From contig JAHRYM010000001.1 of NCBI GenBank assembly GCA_020622085.1, positions 1,158,322-1,222,321 on the forward strand: DNA of 64,000 nt, given 5' to 3'. The notes under the pieces are model-generated. The model ran no database searches. It was not told the DNA's origin and saw only the letters and a program-made list of their open reading frames with translations. This DNA comes from Paracoccaceae bacterium. Lineage in GTDB: Bacteria > Pseudomonadota > Alphaproteobacteria > Rhodobacterales > Rhodobacteraceae. Positions 8,620 to 17,341 of the stretch are shown here, one piece after another; positions within the stretch are counted from its first letter, which is position 1; the number at the start of each line of letters is the position of its first letter. Position numbers and translations under genes: made by a program.

Positions 8620-8985
8620 CTACATGAAGCCAAGCTCCAGCCGTGCTTCGTCGGACATCATCTCCATGCCCCACTGCGGCTCGAAGGTCATCTGGACATT
8701 GACCTGCTTCACGCCGTCCAGCGGCTCGACCGCGTCGGCGACCCAGCCCGGCATTTCGCCCGCAACCGGGCAGCCCGGTGCCGTCAGGGTCATCACGATA
8801 TCGACCTCGTTCTCGGGCGATATCTCGATGGTGTAGACCAGTCCCAGATCGAAGATGTTGACGGGGATTTCGGGGTCATAGACCGAGCGGCAGGCTTCCA
8901 CGACCCGCTCGTAAAGCGGATGGTCCGTCGTCGATGGGCGGATCAGCGGGGTTCCTTCGATCGGTTCCTTCGGTTCGGCTGTCAT
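8620..8985 (-). CDS. sufT: SufT/MIP18-type Fe-S assembly protein
   Basis: A 121-residue DUF59 protein. The core DPEIPVNIFDLGLVYTIEI (about 37-55) and LTAPGCPVAGEMPGWV (about 67-82, with the conserved Cys) identify the SufT/PaaD/MIP18 family, which helps mature Fe-S proteins. The C-terminal part with QMTFEPQWGMEMMSDEARLELG is the SufT ending. A longer frame running to 9510 overlaps the GNAT gene and is not used. No other suf gene is adjacent, so this is a detached copy. Confidence 0.88.
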   Translation of the reverse strand: MTAEPKEPIEGTPLIRPSTTDHPLYERVVEACRSVYDPEIPVNIFDLGLVYTIEISPENEVDIVMTLTAPGCPVAGEMPGWVADAVEPLDGVKQVNVQMTFEPQWGMEMMSDEARLELGFM

Positions 8986-9095
8986 GGTGATCCCAATCGG
9001 TTGTTGACCGATTATATAGGGAATTGATCGGGCAAGGTCCAGAGCGGTTCGAACCTGTCGGGCGGCATCTGCCGCGTGGCCCTTTGCCCCGCGTG

Positions 9096-9803
9096 TCAGC
9101 CCAGCAGGTAGGATCGCGCCTCCTTGTCGAAGCCCAGGATCCTTTGCCCGCGACCAAGTGCGGCCTGCAACTCGGCGCGCAACTCCAGCCGCAAGGCATT
9201 GGCCGCCGCTGCGTCGCTGGCGATCAACGCATCCAGATCGCGCGGCAGGCGCAGCGCCATCGGCGTGCCGTCGGGTGGGGGCGCTGCCCTGCCTTCCGCC
9301 AGCGCCGCAACCCGGGGCGAGGCAAGATGCCAGTCCACCAGAAGCCGGTCCGAGGCGAGGCCGCGATTGATGCCCTCCATCTCGCCGTAATAATCGACGA
9401 GATAGCTTTCGGATTGCGTGCCCAGCCGGTGGAAGTTCAGCGCCGCATTGCGGCTGCGCAGCGGATCGAAGGTCCAGCGGACCAGATCGATGCCGCGTTG
9501 GAGACACCATTCGCGCTGGTAAAGCTTCAGCCGGACCCCAAGCCCGAGGCCGCGCGCGCTGTCGAGCACCGCCAGCCGGTGGGAATGCTGGATCTTCGGG
9601 TCACGCGTCGGAAAGCCGAAGACATAGCCCATGAGCCTGCCCTCGACGAAGGCACCGCCCACGAGGCCGCCCTCGGCCTGGATGACCATCATCAGGTCGG
9701 CCGGATCGGGCATGTCACCCGTGCCCCAGACCGCGCGTTGCAGCGCCTCGGCGGCAAAGAACTCGCCCATGCCGGACAGGTCGCGGAAGATCACATCGGT
9801 CAT
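9096..9803 (-). CDS. GNAT-family N-acyltransferase (COG3375-like)
   Basis: A 235-residue predicted acyltransferase. The GNAT core is visible in [21 protein letters not shown] and in [18 protein letters not shown], the acyl-CoA pyrophosphate loop, at about 82-99. Its start overlaps the stop of the upstream racemase gene by ATGA, so the two are translated together. In Geobacillus kaustophilus a GNAT succinyltransferase next to N-succinylamino acid racemase feeds D-amino acids into that enzyme; the same role is plausible here. The acyl donor and substrate are not shown by the sequence. Confidence 0.8.
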   Translation of the reverse strand: MTDVIFRDLSGMGEFFAAEALQRAVWGTGDMPDPADLMMVIQAEGGLVGGAFVEGRLMGYVFGFPTRDPKIQHSHRLAVLDSARGLGLGVRLKLYQREWCLQRGIDLVRWTFDPLRSRNAALNFHRLGTQSESYLVDYYGEMEGINRGLASDRLLVDWHLASPRVAALAEGRAAPPPDGTPMALRLPRDLDALIASDAAAANALRLELRAELQAALGRGQRILGFDKEARSYLLG

Positions 9804-10957
9804 CGGGTCAGGGCTTCCTGCGAAAGCGTCGCGGTTTTCAGGTAGTCGAGGTCGAGCGTCACGCCGATCCCCGGACCCTTCGGCACCGGCATGCGGCCTG
9901 CGGCGGTTTCCAGCCGTTCCGCGATGATGTCGCGGGTGAAGTAGCGGCTGGCGGAAGACGTGTCGCCGGGCTTGCGGAAGTTGGGCAGGGTGGACAGGTG
10001 GATGTTGTGCGCCCGCCCGATGCCGGATTCAAGCATGCCCCCGCACCATACCGGCACGGAAAACGCCTCGGCCAGATCGTGGATGCGCAGCGAATTGGCA
10101 TAGCCGCCGGACCGCCCGACCTTGATGTTGATGACCCGCGCCGCATCGGTTTGCAGGGCCTTCCTCGCGTGTTCGACGCTGCGGATGCATTCGTCCAGAC
10201 AGACCGGCGTCCTCAGCCGCTGTTGGAGCGTGGCGTGGTCGTGGATGTCGTCCCAGGCCAGCGGTTGTTCGATGTAGTCAAGATCGAAGTCGTCCATTCG
10301 CTGCAAGAGGCCGGTATCGGCAAGCGTGTAGCAACTGTTGGCGTCGACGGTCAGATGGGCGGTCGGGAATTCCTTGCGGACGGCCGCCAGAAGGGTCAGG
10401 TCATGGCCCGGCCTCACCTTCAGCTTGATCCGCTTGTAGCCCTGCTCCAGATGCCGGGCCACGCGGTCAAGCGTGTCGGGGATCGGCCCGATGCCCAGCG
10501 ACACGCCCACGTCGATGGCATCGCCCGAGCCGCCCAGCAGCGTTTGCAGCGGCAGGTTCAGCGATTTGGCCCAGAGATCCCAGAAGGCCATCTCCACCGT
10601 GGCCCGGGCCATGTGGTTCGCGCGCCAGGGCGCGAGGCTGCGCGCCAGTTCGCGCGGATGGGCAAAGGTTTGCCCCAGCACCTGCGGCAAGAGGACGTTG
10701 CGAAGCAGGTCCATCGCGCCGGCCACCGTTTCCTCAAGGTAATCGGGCAGGGGGTCCATCACCCCTTCGGCATATCCCTCGATCCCGTCGGCGCGGAGGG
10801 TCAGCAGCGGAAAGACCTTTTCGGTCATCGTGCCGGTCGAGATGGTGAAAGGCGTGACGAGCGGCAGGCGAACAAGCCGCAGCTCAGCCGCGTCGATGCG
10901 CAGGGGCGCGCGGGTTGCAACGGGATCGGGCATGGCATTTGGCGCGGCATTCGGCAC
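9800..10957 (-). CDS. enolase-superfamily racemase (NSAR/OSBS-like)
   Basis: A 385-residue member of the muconate-lactonizing subgroup. All catalytic positions are present: KxK at Lys178/Lys180, metal ligands Asp205 (DANSC), Glu230 (IEQPL) and Asp255 (LDEC), and Lys279 (NIKVGRSGG). This pattern is shared by o-succinylbenzoate synthase and N-succinylamino acid racemase. No menaquinone genes are nearby, and the translationally coupled gene is a GNAT acyltransferase, so N-acylamino acid racemase is the better guess. It is divergent from the RpiR gene, with a 124-base gap. A second ATG at 10933 would trim eight residues. Confidence 0.85.
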   Translation of the reverse strand: MPNAAPNAMPDPVATRAPLRIDAAELRLVRLPLVTPFTISTGTMTEKVFPLLTLRADGIEGYAEGVMDPLPDYLEETVAGAMDLLRNVLLPQVLGQTFAHPRELARSLAPWRANHMARATVEMAFWDLWAKSLNLPLQTLLGGSGDAIDVGVSLGIGPIPDTLDRVARHLEQGYKRIKLKVRPGHDLTLLAAVRKEFPTAHLTVDANSCYTLADTGLLQRMDDFDLDYIEQPLAWDDIHDHATLQQRLRTPVCLDECIRSVEHARKALQTDAARVINIKVGRSGGYANSLRIHDLAEAFSVPVWCGGMLESGIGRAHNIHLSTLPNFRKPGDTSSASRYFTRDIIAERLETAAGRMPVPKGPGIGVTLDLDYLKTATLSQEALTR

Positions 10958-11081
10958 GGCGCGGCTCCTGTCTGGGGTCGGGGCAGGCTAGGATGAAATC
11001 AGTTTACTTGCAAGCTTGACCGATTGAAAGATTCCTGACACGCTTTTGCCAGGCCGCAATTTCCGCCCGTGAAAGGCCAAG

Positions 11082-12008
11082 ATGGCAGAGACCGCTCTTC
11101 AGTCCGGCCCGGACATTCCCGCGCAATCGGGGGAATTGCGCCAGCGCCTTGGCCATGCCGCCGCCGAAGGCACCCCGGCAGAACGCGCGATCGCCAGTTT
11201 CCTTCTGGCCAACCTGTCCTCGCTGCCGTTCGAGACCGCCGCCAGCGTGGCGCAGAAGGTAGGCGTGTCCGAGGCCTCGGTCGGGCGGTTCTGCCGCGCC
11301 ATCGGCTACCGGCACCTGAAGGATCTGAAGGGCAGCCTGCAGGTCGATCTGGGCGAAAGGGCCTGGCTGATCGGCGACCGGCTGAAGGATTTCCACCGCC
11401 GCAGCCGGCAGGGCAATGCCGAACTGTCCCGCGCGCTTGAACACGAGATCGCGGCGCTGGTTTCGGTCTATGAAATGGCGGCCACCCCGGCCTTCGAGGC
11501 GATGGTGAAGCGGCTGTCCCATGCCCGTGCCGTCTGGGTCGCCGGGTTCCAGACCGAACGCGGCCATGCGGCGGAACTGGCGCATAACCTGCAATACCTG
11601 CGCCCGCGGGTGCAGCTTGCCGATGTCGCGGCGGGGCATTTCGCCGAAGTGCTGCTGGATGAGCCCGAGGACGCCACGCTGGTGCTGATCGACGGCCGGC
11701 GCTATTCGCGGCTGACCCGCGATCTGGCGCAGGCCGCGCGGGACGAAGGCATCCCGGTGACGCTGATCACCGATCCCTATTGCGACTGGGCGCAGGAAGC
11801 CGCGACCGAGGTTTTCGCGGTGCCGACCGACCTCAACCATTTCTGGGACACGACATCGGCCATGTCCTCGCTGATCGGGCTGATCGTCAACGGCGTCTTC
11901 CGCGAACTGGGCACCGCGGTCGAGGAGCGGATGGCCCGCGTCTCGGCGCTGCACGGGGATTTCATCGGCCATACCGGCACCGCCCGGGGCCCAAGAGCGA
12001 CAATTTGA
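11082..12008 (+). CDS. MurR/RpiR family transcriptional regulator
   Basis: A 308-residue regulator with an N-terminal RpiR helix-turn-helix (about 35-80, AQKVGVSEASVGRFCRAIGY) and a C-terminal SIS domain (about 125-260), which usually binds a sugar phosphate or related ligand. It lies between the divergent racemase-GNAT pair and the ABC importer operon, 33 bases before the binding-protein gene. It is therefore likely the local regulator of both. The SIS domain ligand is unknown; in this context a non-sugar ligand is possible. Confidence 0.9.
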   Translation: MAETALQSGPDIPAQSGELRQRLGHAAAEGTPAERAIASFLLANLSSLPFETAASVAQKVGVSEASVGRFCRAIGYRHLKDLKGSLQVDLGERAWLIGDRLKDFHRRSRQGNAELSRALEHEIAALVSVYEMAATPAFEAMVKRLSHARAVWVAGFQTERGHAAELAHNLQYLRPRVQLADVAAGHFAEVLLDEPEDATLVLIDGRRYSRLTRDLAQAARDEGIPVTLITDPYCDWAQEAATEVFAVPTDLNHFWDTTSAMSSLIGLIVNGVFRELGTAVEERMARVSALHGDFIGHTGTARGPRATI

Positions 12009-12041
12009 CAGAAGAAACGACCAACAGAGAGGACCGAAACC

Positions 12042-13619
12042 ATGACCTGTTCATTTCGCAAGACCCTGCTTGCCGCCTCGGTAAGCCTTTCCGCGCTGTT
12101 TGCCGCCAATGCAACCCTCGCGCAGGAGGCGGTGTTCGTCACCAGCTCGAACGAGGTCGGCGTGCCCACGCTGGACCCGATCCGCGCCAACAACCTCGGC
12201 CGCGCCACGACGCTGCTTTTCGACCGGATGGTCAGCCAGGCGGCCGACCTGTCCTATCACCCCTGGCTGGCCGAAAGCTGGGAAGAGGCGCCCGATGGCA
12301 TGTCCTGGACCTTCAAGCTGAAGCCCGGCGTGAAATTCCACAACGGCGAACCCTTCAACGCCGAAACCATCAAGGCCTGGCTTGAACTCTTCAAGGCCAG
12401 CGAGAACGCCTACATGTCCGAGGCCATCGCCGAGGTGCAGGTGGTCGACGAGAACACCGTCAAGTTCGTCATGTCGCGGCCCGAGCCGAACATGCTTTAC
12501 AACCTGTCCTCCACCTACATGTCGGTGGTCGAACCCAAGGCATGGACCGCGCTGGGCGAGAATTTCGGCGTGACCGAGGCCTATGGCACCGGCCCGTTCA
12601 AGCTGGAAAGCTTCACCATCGGGCAGGAAACCGTGCTGGTGCGCAACGACGATTACACCTGGGGTCCGGCGCTGGCGGAAAACCACGGCCCGGCCAAGAT
12701 CGCCAGGATCACCCTGCGCGAGATCGCCGAGGATTCGACCGCGCTTCTGGAACTGAAGACCGGTGGCGTCGACCTTCTGCTCAGCGTGCCCGCCGACCTG
12801 ATCCCCGAGGTGCAGAAAGAGGCGAATCTGGCCGTGATGATGCTGCCGGGGCAGGATGTCTGGTATATGCCGATCAACGTGACCAAGGCGCCCTTCGACG
12901 ACATCCGCCTGCGCGAGGCGGCGGCCAAGGCCATCAACCAGGAGGAAATCCTTGCCTCGGTCTTCGGTGGCGTGGGGACGGTGGCCGATACCTTCCTGAT
13001 TTCGGCGCTGCCCGAAAGCCATGTCGCCGACAGCGCCAAGATCCATTACGATCCTGCGCGGTCAAACGCGCTGCTGGATGAAGCCGGCTGGAAGATGGGC
13101 GCCAACGGCGTGCGCGAAAAGGACGGCAAGCCGCTGAAGGTCAGCCTCTGGGTGCAGTCCGATACCGCCTTCCGCCGCGTGGCCGAAGTGGTTCAGGCGG
13201 AGCTGAAGGCCGTGGGGATCGAGGCCGAGATCACCACCTTCGACAGCTCGATGATCCGCGACCAGTACAAGACCGGCGAACAGCAACTGGCGGTGCGGTC
13301 CTACAACTGGGACAATGCCGACATCGTGGACTGGTTCTTCGGGGGCGACCGGCTGGGCTACCCGAACGTCTCGATGTTCAACGACCCCAAGGCCGAGGAA
13401 CTGCGCAAGGCGGCGATGACGGGCGCGAAGAACATGGAGGAGCGCGTGAAGAACTTCACCGCCTACCATGAATACGTCCTGAGCCAGTTTCCGATGGCGC
13501 CGATCTACCAGCCGGTCGATGCGATCGCCTACAACAAGGACCGCCTGACCCTGCCCGAAAAGATCGACGCGCCCGGCATCGGCACCGTCGCCGTCCTGGG
13601 GATGGAGGTGAAGGAATAG
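12042..13619 (+). CDS. ABC transporter substrate-binding protein, peptide type (SBP family 5)
   Basis: A 525-residue periplasmic binding protein. A Sec signal peptide (MTCSFRKTLLAAS through TLAQ, about 1-28) has no lipobox cysteine at a cleavage site, so the protein is probably soluble in the periplasm. Family motifs include the early LDPIRANNLGRATTLLFDRM and LAESWEEAPDGMSWTFKLKPGVKFHNGEPF segments. It belongs to the dipeptide/oligopeptide/nickel class. Permeases and ATPases follow directly. Confidence 0.93.
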   Translation: MTCSFRKTLLAASVSLSALFAANATLAQEAVFVTSSNEVGVPTLDPIRANNLGRATTLLFDRMVSQAADLSYHPWLAESWEEAPDGMSWTFKLKPGVKFHNGEPFNAETIKAWLELFKASENAYMSEAIAEVQVVDENTVKFVMSRPEPNMLYNLSSTYMSVVEPKAWTALGENFGVTEAYGTGPFKLESFTIGQETVLVRNDDYTWGPALAENHGPAKIARITLREIAEDSTALLELKTGGVDLLLSVPADLIPEVQKEANLAVMMLPGQDVWYMPINVTKAPFDDIRLREAAAKAINQEEILASVFGGVGTVADTFLISALPESHVADSAKIHYDPARSNALLDEAGWKMGANGVREKDGKPLKVSLWVQSDTAFRRVAEVVQAELKAVGIEAEITTFDSSMIRDQYKTGEQQLAVRSYNWDNADIVDWFFGGDRLGYPNVSMFNDPKAEELRKAAMTGAKNMEERVKNFTAYHEYVLSQFPMAPIYQPVDAIAYNKDRLTLPEKIDAPGIGTVAVLGMEVKE

Positions 13620-13649
13620 GCGCAGGGGAAGGGGCCGGGAACCACGGAC

Positions 13650-14576
13650 ATGCTGTCCTATCTCATCCGTCGGGTGCTGATGCTCGTGCCGGTGTTCCTG
13701 GCTGTCTCTGTCGTCATCTTCCTGATCCTGCACTTCATTCCCGGCGATCCCGTCGACAACCTGCTGAAGGTGGGATCGCCCCCCGAGGCGCGGGCCGAGA
13801 TGATGGCGCGCTATGGTCTTGATCGGCCATTGCCGGTGCAATACGGGGTCTGGCTGGGCAAGGTGGTGCAGGGCGATCTGGGCACGGCCATCGTCGCCCG
13901 GCGCCCCGTGGCCGACCTGATCGTGCAGGCGCTGCCGCATTCGCTGCGGCTGGGGGGGCTTGCGCTGCTGTTCTCGACGGTCGTGGGGGTGGGGCTTGGC
14001 CTTGTCGCGGCGCTGAACCGCGACCGCTGGCCGGACAAGGCGATCATGGGTGGTGTCCTTTTGGGCTCGACCATGCCCAGCTTCTGGCTCGGGCTGATCC
14101 TGATGCTGGTGTTTTCGGTCTGGCTTGGATGGTTCCCGGTCTCGGGCGCGCGCAGCGCATCCGCGCTGGTGCTGCCGGTGCTGACCATCGGGCTTGGCGG
14201 CACGGCACTGGTGGCGCGGATCACCCGCGTCGCCATGATCGAGGCTGCGGGGCGCGATTTCGTCACGCTTCTGCACGCCAAGGGCCTGTCGCCGCTGCGG
14301 ATCCAGCTCCGCCACGTCCTGCGCCACGCGCTGATCCCGGTGGTCACGATCCTTGCGCTGCGGATCGGCTGGATCCTTGGCGGCGCGGTCACGGTCGAGG
14401 TGGTCTTTGCCCGCCCCGGCCTTGGCACGCTGCTGATCAAGTCGCTCAGCCAGCATGACTATCCGGTGGTGCAAGCCTGCCTGCTGATGCTGGCCATCGC
14501 GGTGATGCTCGGCACCCTGGTGGGCGACATCCTCCAGGCGCTGATGGATCCGCGGGTCCGGGCGGCGATGGAATGA
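13650..14576 (+). CDS. ABC transporter permease, DppB type
   Basis: A 308-residue permease with the N-terminal MLSYLIRRVLMLVPVFLAVS segment and six predicted membrane helices. The EAA loop that contacts the ATPase is visible as IEAAGRDFVTLLHAKGLS. The last four bases overlap the start of the second permease (ATGA). It forms the heterodimeric channel with the next gene product. Confidence 0.93.
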   Translation: MLSYLIRRVLMLVPVFLAVSVVIFLILHFIPGDPVDNLLKVGSPPEARAEMMARYGLDRPLPVQYGVWLGKVVQGDLGTAIVARRPVADLIVQALPHSLRLGGLALLFSTVVGVGLGLVAALNRDRWPDKAIMGGVLLGSTMPSFWLGLILMLVFSVWLGWFPVSGARSASALVLPVLTIGLGGTALVARITRVAMIEAAGRDFVTLLHAKGLSPLRIQLRHVLRHALIPVVTILALRIGWILGGAVTVEVVFARPGLGTLLIKSLSQHDYPVVQACLLMLAIAVMLGTLVGDILQALMDPRVRAAME

Positions 14577-15427
14577 CCGCCCGCGCGCTTCCCGCGCCCG
14601 TCCGGGCGCTGCGTCGGCCCATGGGCGCGCTGGCCGGCGGCTGGCTGCTGCTGGTGATCCTGATGGCGGTCCTTGCGCCGCTGATCACCCCCTATGCCTA
14701 TGACATCCAGTCGCTGAAAGAGGCCTATCAACCTGCGTCTTCCGCGCATTGGCTGGGCACCGACGAATTCGGCCGCGACCTGCTGACACGCCTGATCCAT
14801 GGCGCGCGCACCTCGCTGTCGGTCAGTGGCATCGCCATCTTCCTTTCCGTCCTTTGCGGCATGGTGCTGGGCGCCGCCGCCGCCTGGTTCGGCGGCTGGT
14901 TCGACCGCGCCGTGACGGTGGTGGTGGACCTGACATGGTCCTTCCCCGAAATCCTCATCGCGCTGATCCTGGTGGCGATCATCGGCCCCGGCACCACGGG
15001 CACGATGGTGGCGATCAGCGTGGCATATCTGGCGCAGTTCACCCGGCTGACGCGGGCGCAGATCCTGACGCTCAGGGGCGAGACCTTCATCGAGGCGGCG
15101 CGATCGCTCGGGGCCTCGAACAGCCATATCCTGCGCCGCCACCTGCTGCCCAATGCCTTGGCGCCGGTGCTGGTCAGCGCGATGCTGGCCACTGGCGACG
15201 CGATCATCCTCGAGGCAACGCTCGGCTTTTTCGGCCTGGGCGCGCAGCCCCCTGTCCCAAGCTGGGGCGGCATGATGTCTGCGGGTTCGGCACTGATCTT
15301 CAAGGCGCCCTGGATCATCGTCTTTCCGGGCCTCACGGTTGCGGTGACGGTGGTGGCGATCAACCTCTTTGGCGATGCGCTGATCGCGGAACTCGACATC
15401 CGCAACCGGATGGGGGGGCGGGCATGA
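14573..15427 (+). CDS. ABC transporter permease, DppC type
   Basis: A 284-residue permease. The family hallmark HWLGTDEFGRDLLTRLIHGARTS-type segment follows the first helix, and the EAA loop reads FIEAARSLGASNSHIL. It overlaps the genes on both sides by four bases, so DppB-, DppC- and DppD-like proteins are translationally coupled. The substrate is not readable from the sequence. Confidence 0.93.
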   Translation: MTARALPAPVRALRRPMGALAGGWLLLVILMAVLAPLITPYAYDIQSLKEAYQPASSAHWLGTDEFGRDLLTRLIHGARTSLSVSGIAIFLSVLCGMVLGAAAAWFGGWFDRAVTVVVDLTWSFPEILIALILVAIIGPGTTGTMVAISVAYLAQFTRLTRAQILTLRGETFIEAARSLGASNSHILRRHLLPNALAPVLVSAMLATGDAIILEATLGFFGLGAQPPVPSWGGMMSAGSALIFKAPWIIVFPGLTVAVTVVAINLFGDALIAELDIRNRMGGRA

Positions 15428-16386
15428 CCGCGCTTCTGGAGGTATCCGGCGTTTCTGTCGCCATCGGTGCGCTGCCGCTGCTTGACGGGATCAGCCTTTC
15501 GGTCAGGCGGGGCCAGATCCTTGGGCTGGTCGGCGAAAGCGGCTCGGGCAAGTCGCTGACGGCGATGGCGGCGATGGGGCTTTTGCCGCTGATCGGGGGC
15601 CGCGTGACCGCGGGGGCGGTGCGCTTTGACGGCCAAGATCTGGCCGGGATGACCGAAGGCCAGCGCCGCGCGCTTCGGGGGCGGCGGATCGGCTTCGTCA
15701 CCCAGAACCCGATGACGGCGCTGGATCCGGTGCAGCGGGTGGGCGATCAGGTCGATGTGGTCAGCCGCCTGCATCTGGGCCTGTCGAAGTCGGCGGCGCG
15801 GGCGCGCACGATCGACCTGATGGCGCAGCTTCGGATCCCCGAGGCGGGGGCGGTGGCCGAGGCCTGGCCGCACCAGTTGTCGGGCGGGATGAAGCAGCGC
15901 ATCGTCATCGCCATGGCGCTGGCGGGCGACCCCGACCTGATCATCGCCGATGAGCCGACCACCGCGCTGGACGTGACGGTGCAGGCGCAGATCATCCAGA
16001 TCCTCGGGTCGCTGGTGCGTGACCGGGGCGTGGCGCTGCTGCTCATCACGCACGACATGGGCGTGGTGGCGCAGATCTGCGACCGGGTGGCGGTCCTATA
16101 TGCCGGGCGGCTGGCCGAGGAAGGGCCGGTGGGGCCGATCTTCGCCGCCCCCGCCCACCCCTATACCGCAGCATTGATCGGCTGCATCCCGCAGGACGGC
16201 ATGGCGAAGGGCAGCCTGCACGGCATTCCGGGCGCCGTGCCCTCGGCCCGCGCCTTTCCGCCCGGCTGCCGGTTCCACCCCCGCTGCGCCCGCGCCACGC
16301 CCGAATGCACGCGCGACGTGCCGCCGCTTCTGCCGCGCGGGGTCGGGTCGGCCGCCTGTTTCCACATGACCCCGGAGGCAGGATGA
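15424..16386 (+). CDS. ABC transporter ATP-binding protein, DppD type
   Basis: A 320-residue ATPase. Walker A is GESGSGKS, the signature is LSGGMKQR, and Walker B is LIIADEPTTALD. The C-terminal oligopeptide/dipeptide extension has clustered cysteines (CRFHPRCARATPECT) that in relatives bind a [4Fe-4S] cluster. The ATG at 15424 overlaps the permease stop; a much longer frame upstream is out of phase with the real permease and is ignored. Confidence 0.93.
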   Translation: MTALLEVSGVSVAIGALPLLDGISLSVRRGQILGLVGESGSGKSLTAMAAMGLLPLIGGRVTAGAVRFDGQDLAGMTEGQRRALRGRRIGFVTQNPMTALDPVQRVGDQVDVVSRLHLGLSKSAARARTIDLMAQLRIPEAGAVAEAWPHQLSGGMKQRIVIAMALAGDPDLIIADEPTTALDVTVQAQIIQILGSLVRDRGVALLLITHDMGVVAQICDRVAVLYAGRLAEEGPVGPIFAAPAHPYTAALIGCIPQDGMAKGSLHGIPGAVPSARAFPPGCRFHPRCARATPECTRDVPPLLPRGVGSAACFHMTPEAG

Positions 16387-17330
16387 CCGATCCCCTGATT
16401 CGCCTCGACGGGCTTTCGCGCCGCTTCGACACCGGTGGCGGTCTGCTAAAGGCACCGCGCAGCATGATGGCGGTGCGCGACGTATCGCTGAGCATCGCGC
16501 CGGGCGAGGTGCTGGGCGTCGTCGGCGAAAGCGGCTGCGGCAAGTCCACGCTGGCCCGCCTTGTCCTGCGGCTGATCGAACCGACATCGGGCCGCGTGAC
16601 CTTTGACGGCACCGACTTGACCGCGCTGAGGCCGGGCGCCCTGCGCACGGCGCGGCGGCGGATGGCGATGGTGTTCCAGGATCCCTATTCCTCGCTTGAT
16701 CCCCGCTACACGCTGGCTGAAGTGCTGGCCGAGCCCTTCGTGGTGCAGCGCCGCCCCGTGGCGCAAGATGCGCTGACAGAGATGCTGGATGCGGTCGGCC
16801 TGCCGTCGGCCATGTTGGGCAGTCACCCCCACCAGTTGTCGGGTGGCCAGCGCCAGCGCGTCGGCATCGCGCGGGCACTGGCGCTGCGGCCCGATTTCGT
16901 GGTTCTGGATGAACCGACCGCAAGCCTCGATGTCTCGATCCAGGCGCAGATCATCGACCTGCTGTCGGACCTGCGCAGCCGGATGGGGCTGACCTACCTG
17001 TTCATCAGCCATGACCTGGGTCTTGTGCGCTATTTCTGCGACCGGGTGGTGGTGATGTATCTGGGCGCCGTGGTCGAGGTGCTGCCCCGCGCCGACGCAG
17101 CACCGCGCCACCCCTATACCCGCGCCCTGATCGACAGCGGCTTTGCCCCGGACCCAAGCCTGCGCCGCCAGATCGCGCCGCTTTCGGGCGAAATCCCCAG
17201 CCCATTCAACCTGCCGCCGGGCTGCACCTTTGCCGGCCGCTGCCCCCGCGCGACAGACCTGTGCCGACGCCAGCGCCCGCCGCTTGAGGGCGAGGGGGAT
17301 CATCCCGTCGCCTGTTTCCACCCGTATTGA
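16383..17330 (+). CDS. ABC transporter ATP-binding protein, DppF type
   Basis: A 315-residue ATPase that pairs with the DppD-type protein. Walker A is GESGCGKS, the signature is LSGGQRQR, and Walker B is FVVLDEPTASLD. The C-terminal CTFAGRCPRATDLCRR has the cysteine cluster of this transporter class. Four-base overlap with the previous gene. The importer (one binding protein, two permeases, two ATPases) is complete. Confidence 0.93.
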   Translation: MTDPLIRLDGLSRRFDTGGGLLKAPRSMMAVRDVSLSIAPGEVLGVVGESGCGKSTLARLVLRLIEPTSGRVTFDGTDLTALRPGALRTARRRMAMVFQDPYSSLDPRYTLAEVLAEPFVVQRRPVAQDALTEMLDAVGLPSAMLGSHPHQLSGGQRQRVGIARALALRPDFVVLDEPTASLDVSIQAQIIDLLSDLRSRMGLTYLFISHDLGLVRYFCDRVVVMYLGAVVEVLPRADAAPRHPYTRALIDSGFAPDPSLRRQIAPLSGEIPSPFNLPPGCTFAGRCPRATDLCRRQRPPLEGEGDHPVACFHPY

Positions 17331-17341
17331 AAGCCAGATCC

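Noticed and set aside
17327-17341. TTG start for the M81 peptidase, five residues upstream
   Set aside because: It overlaps the preceding stop and adds non-conserved residues; the ATG at 17342 starts just before the conserved part.
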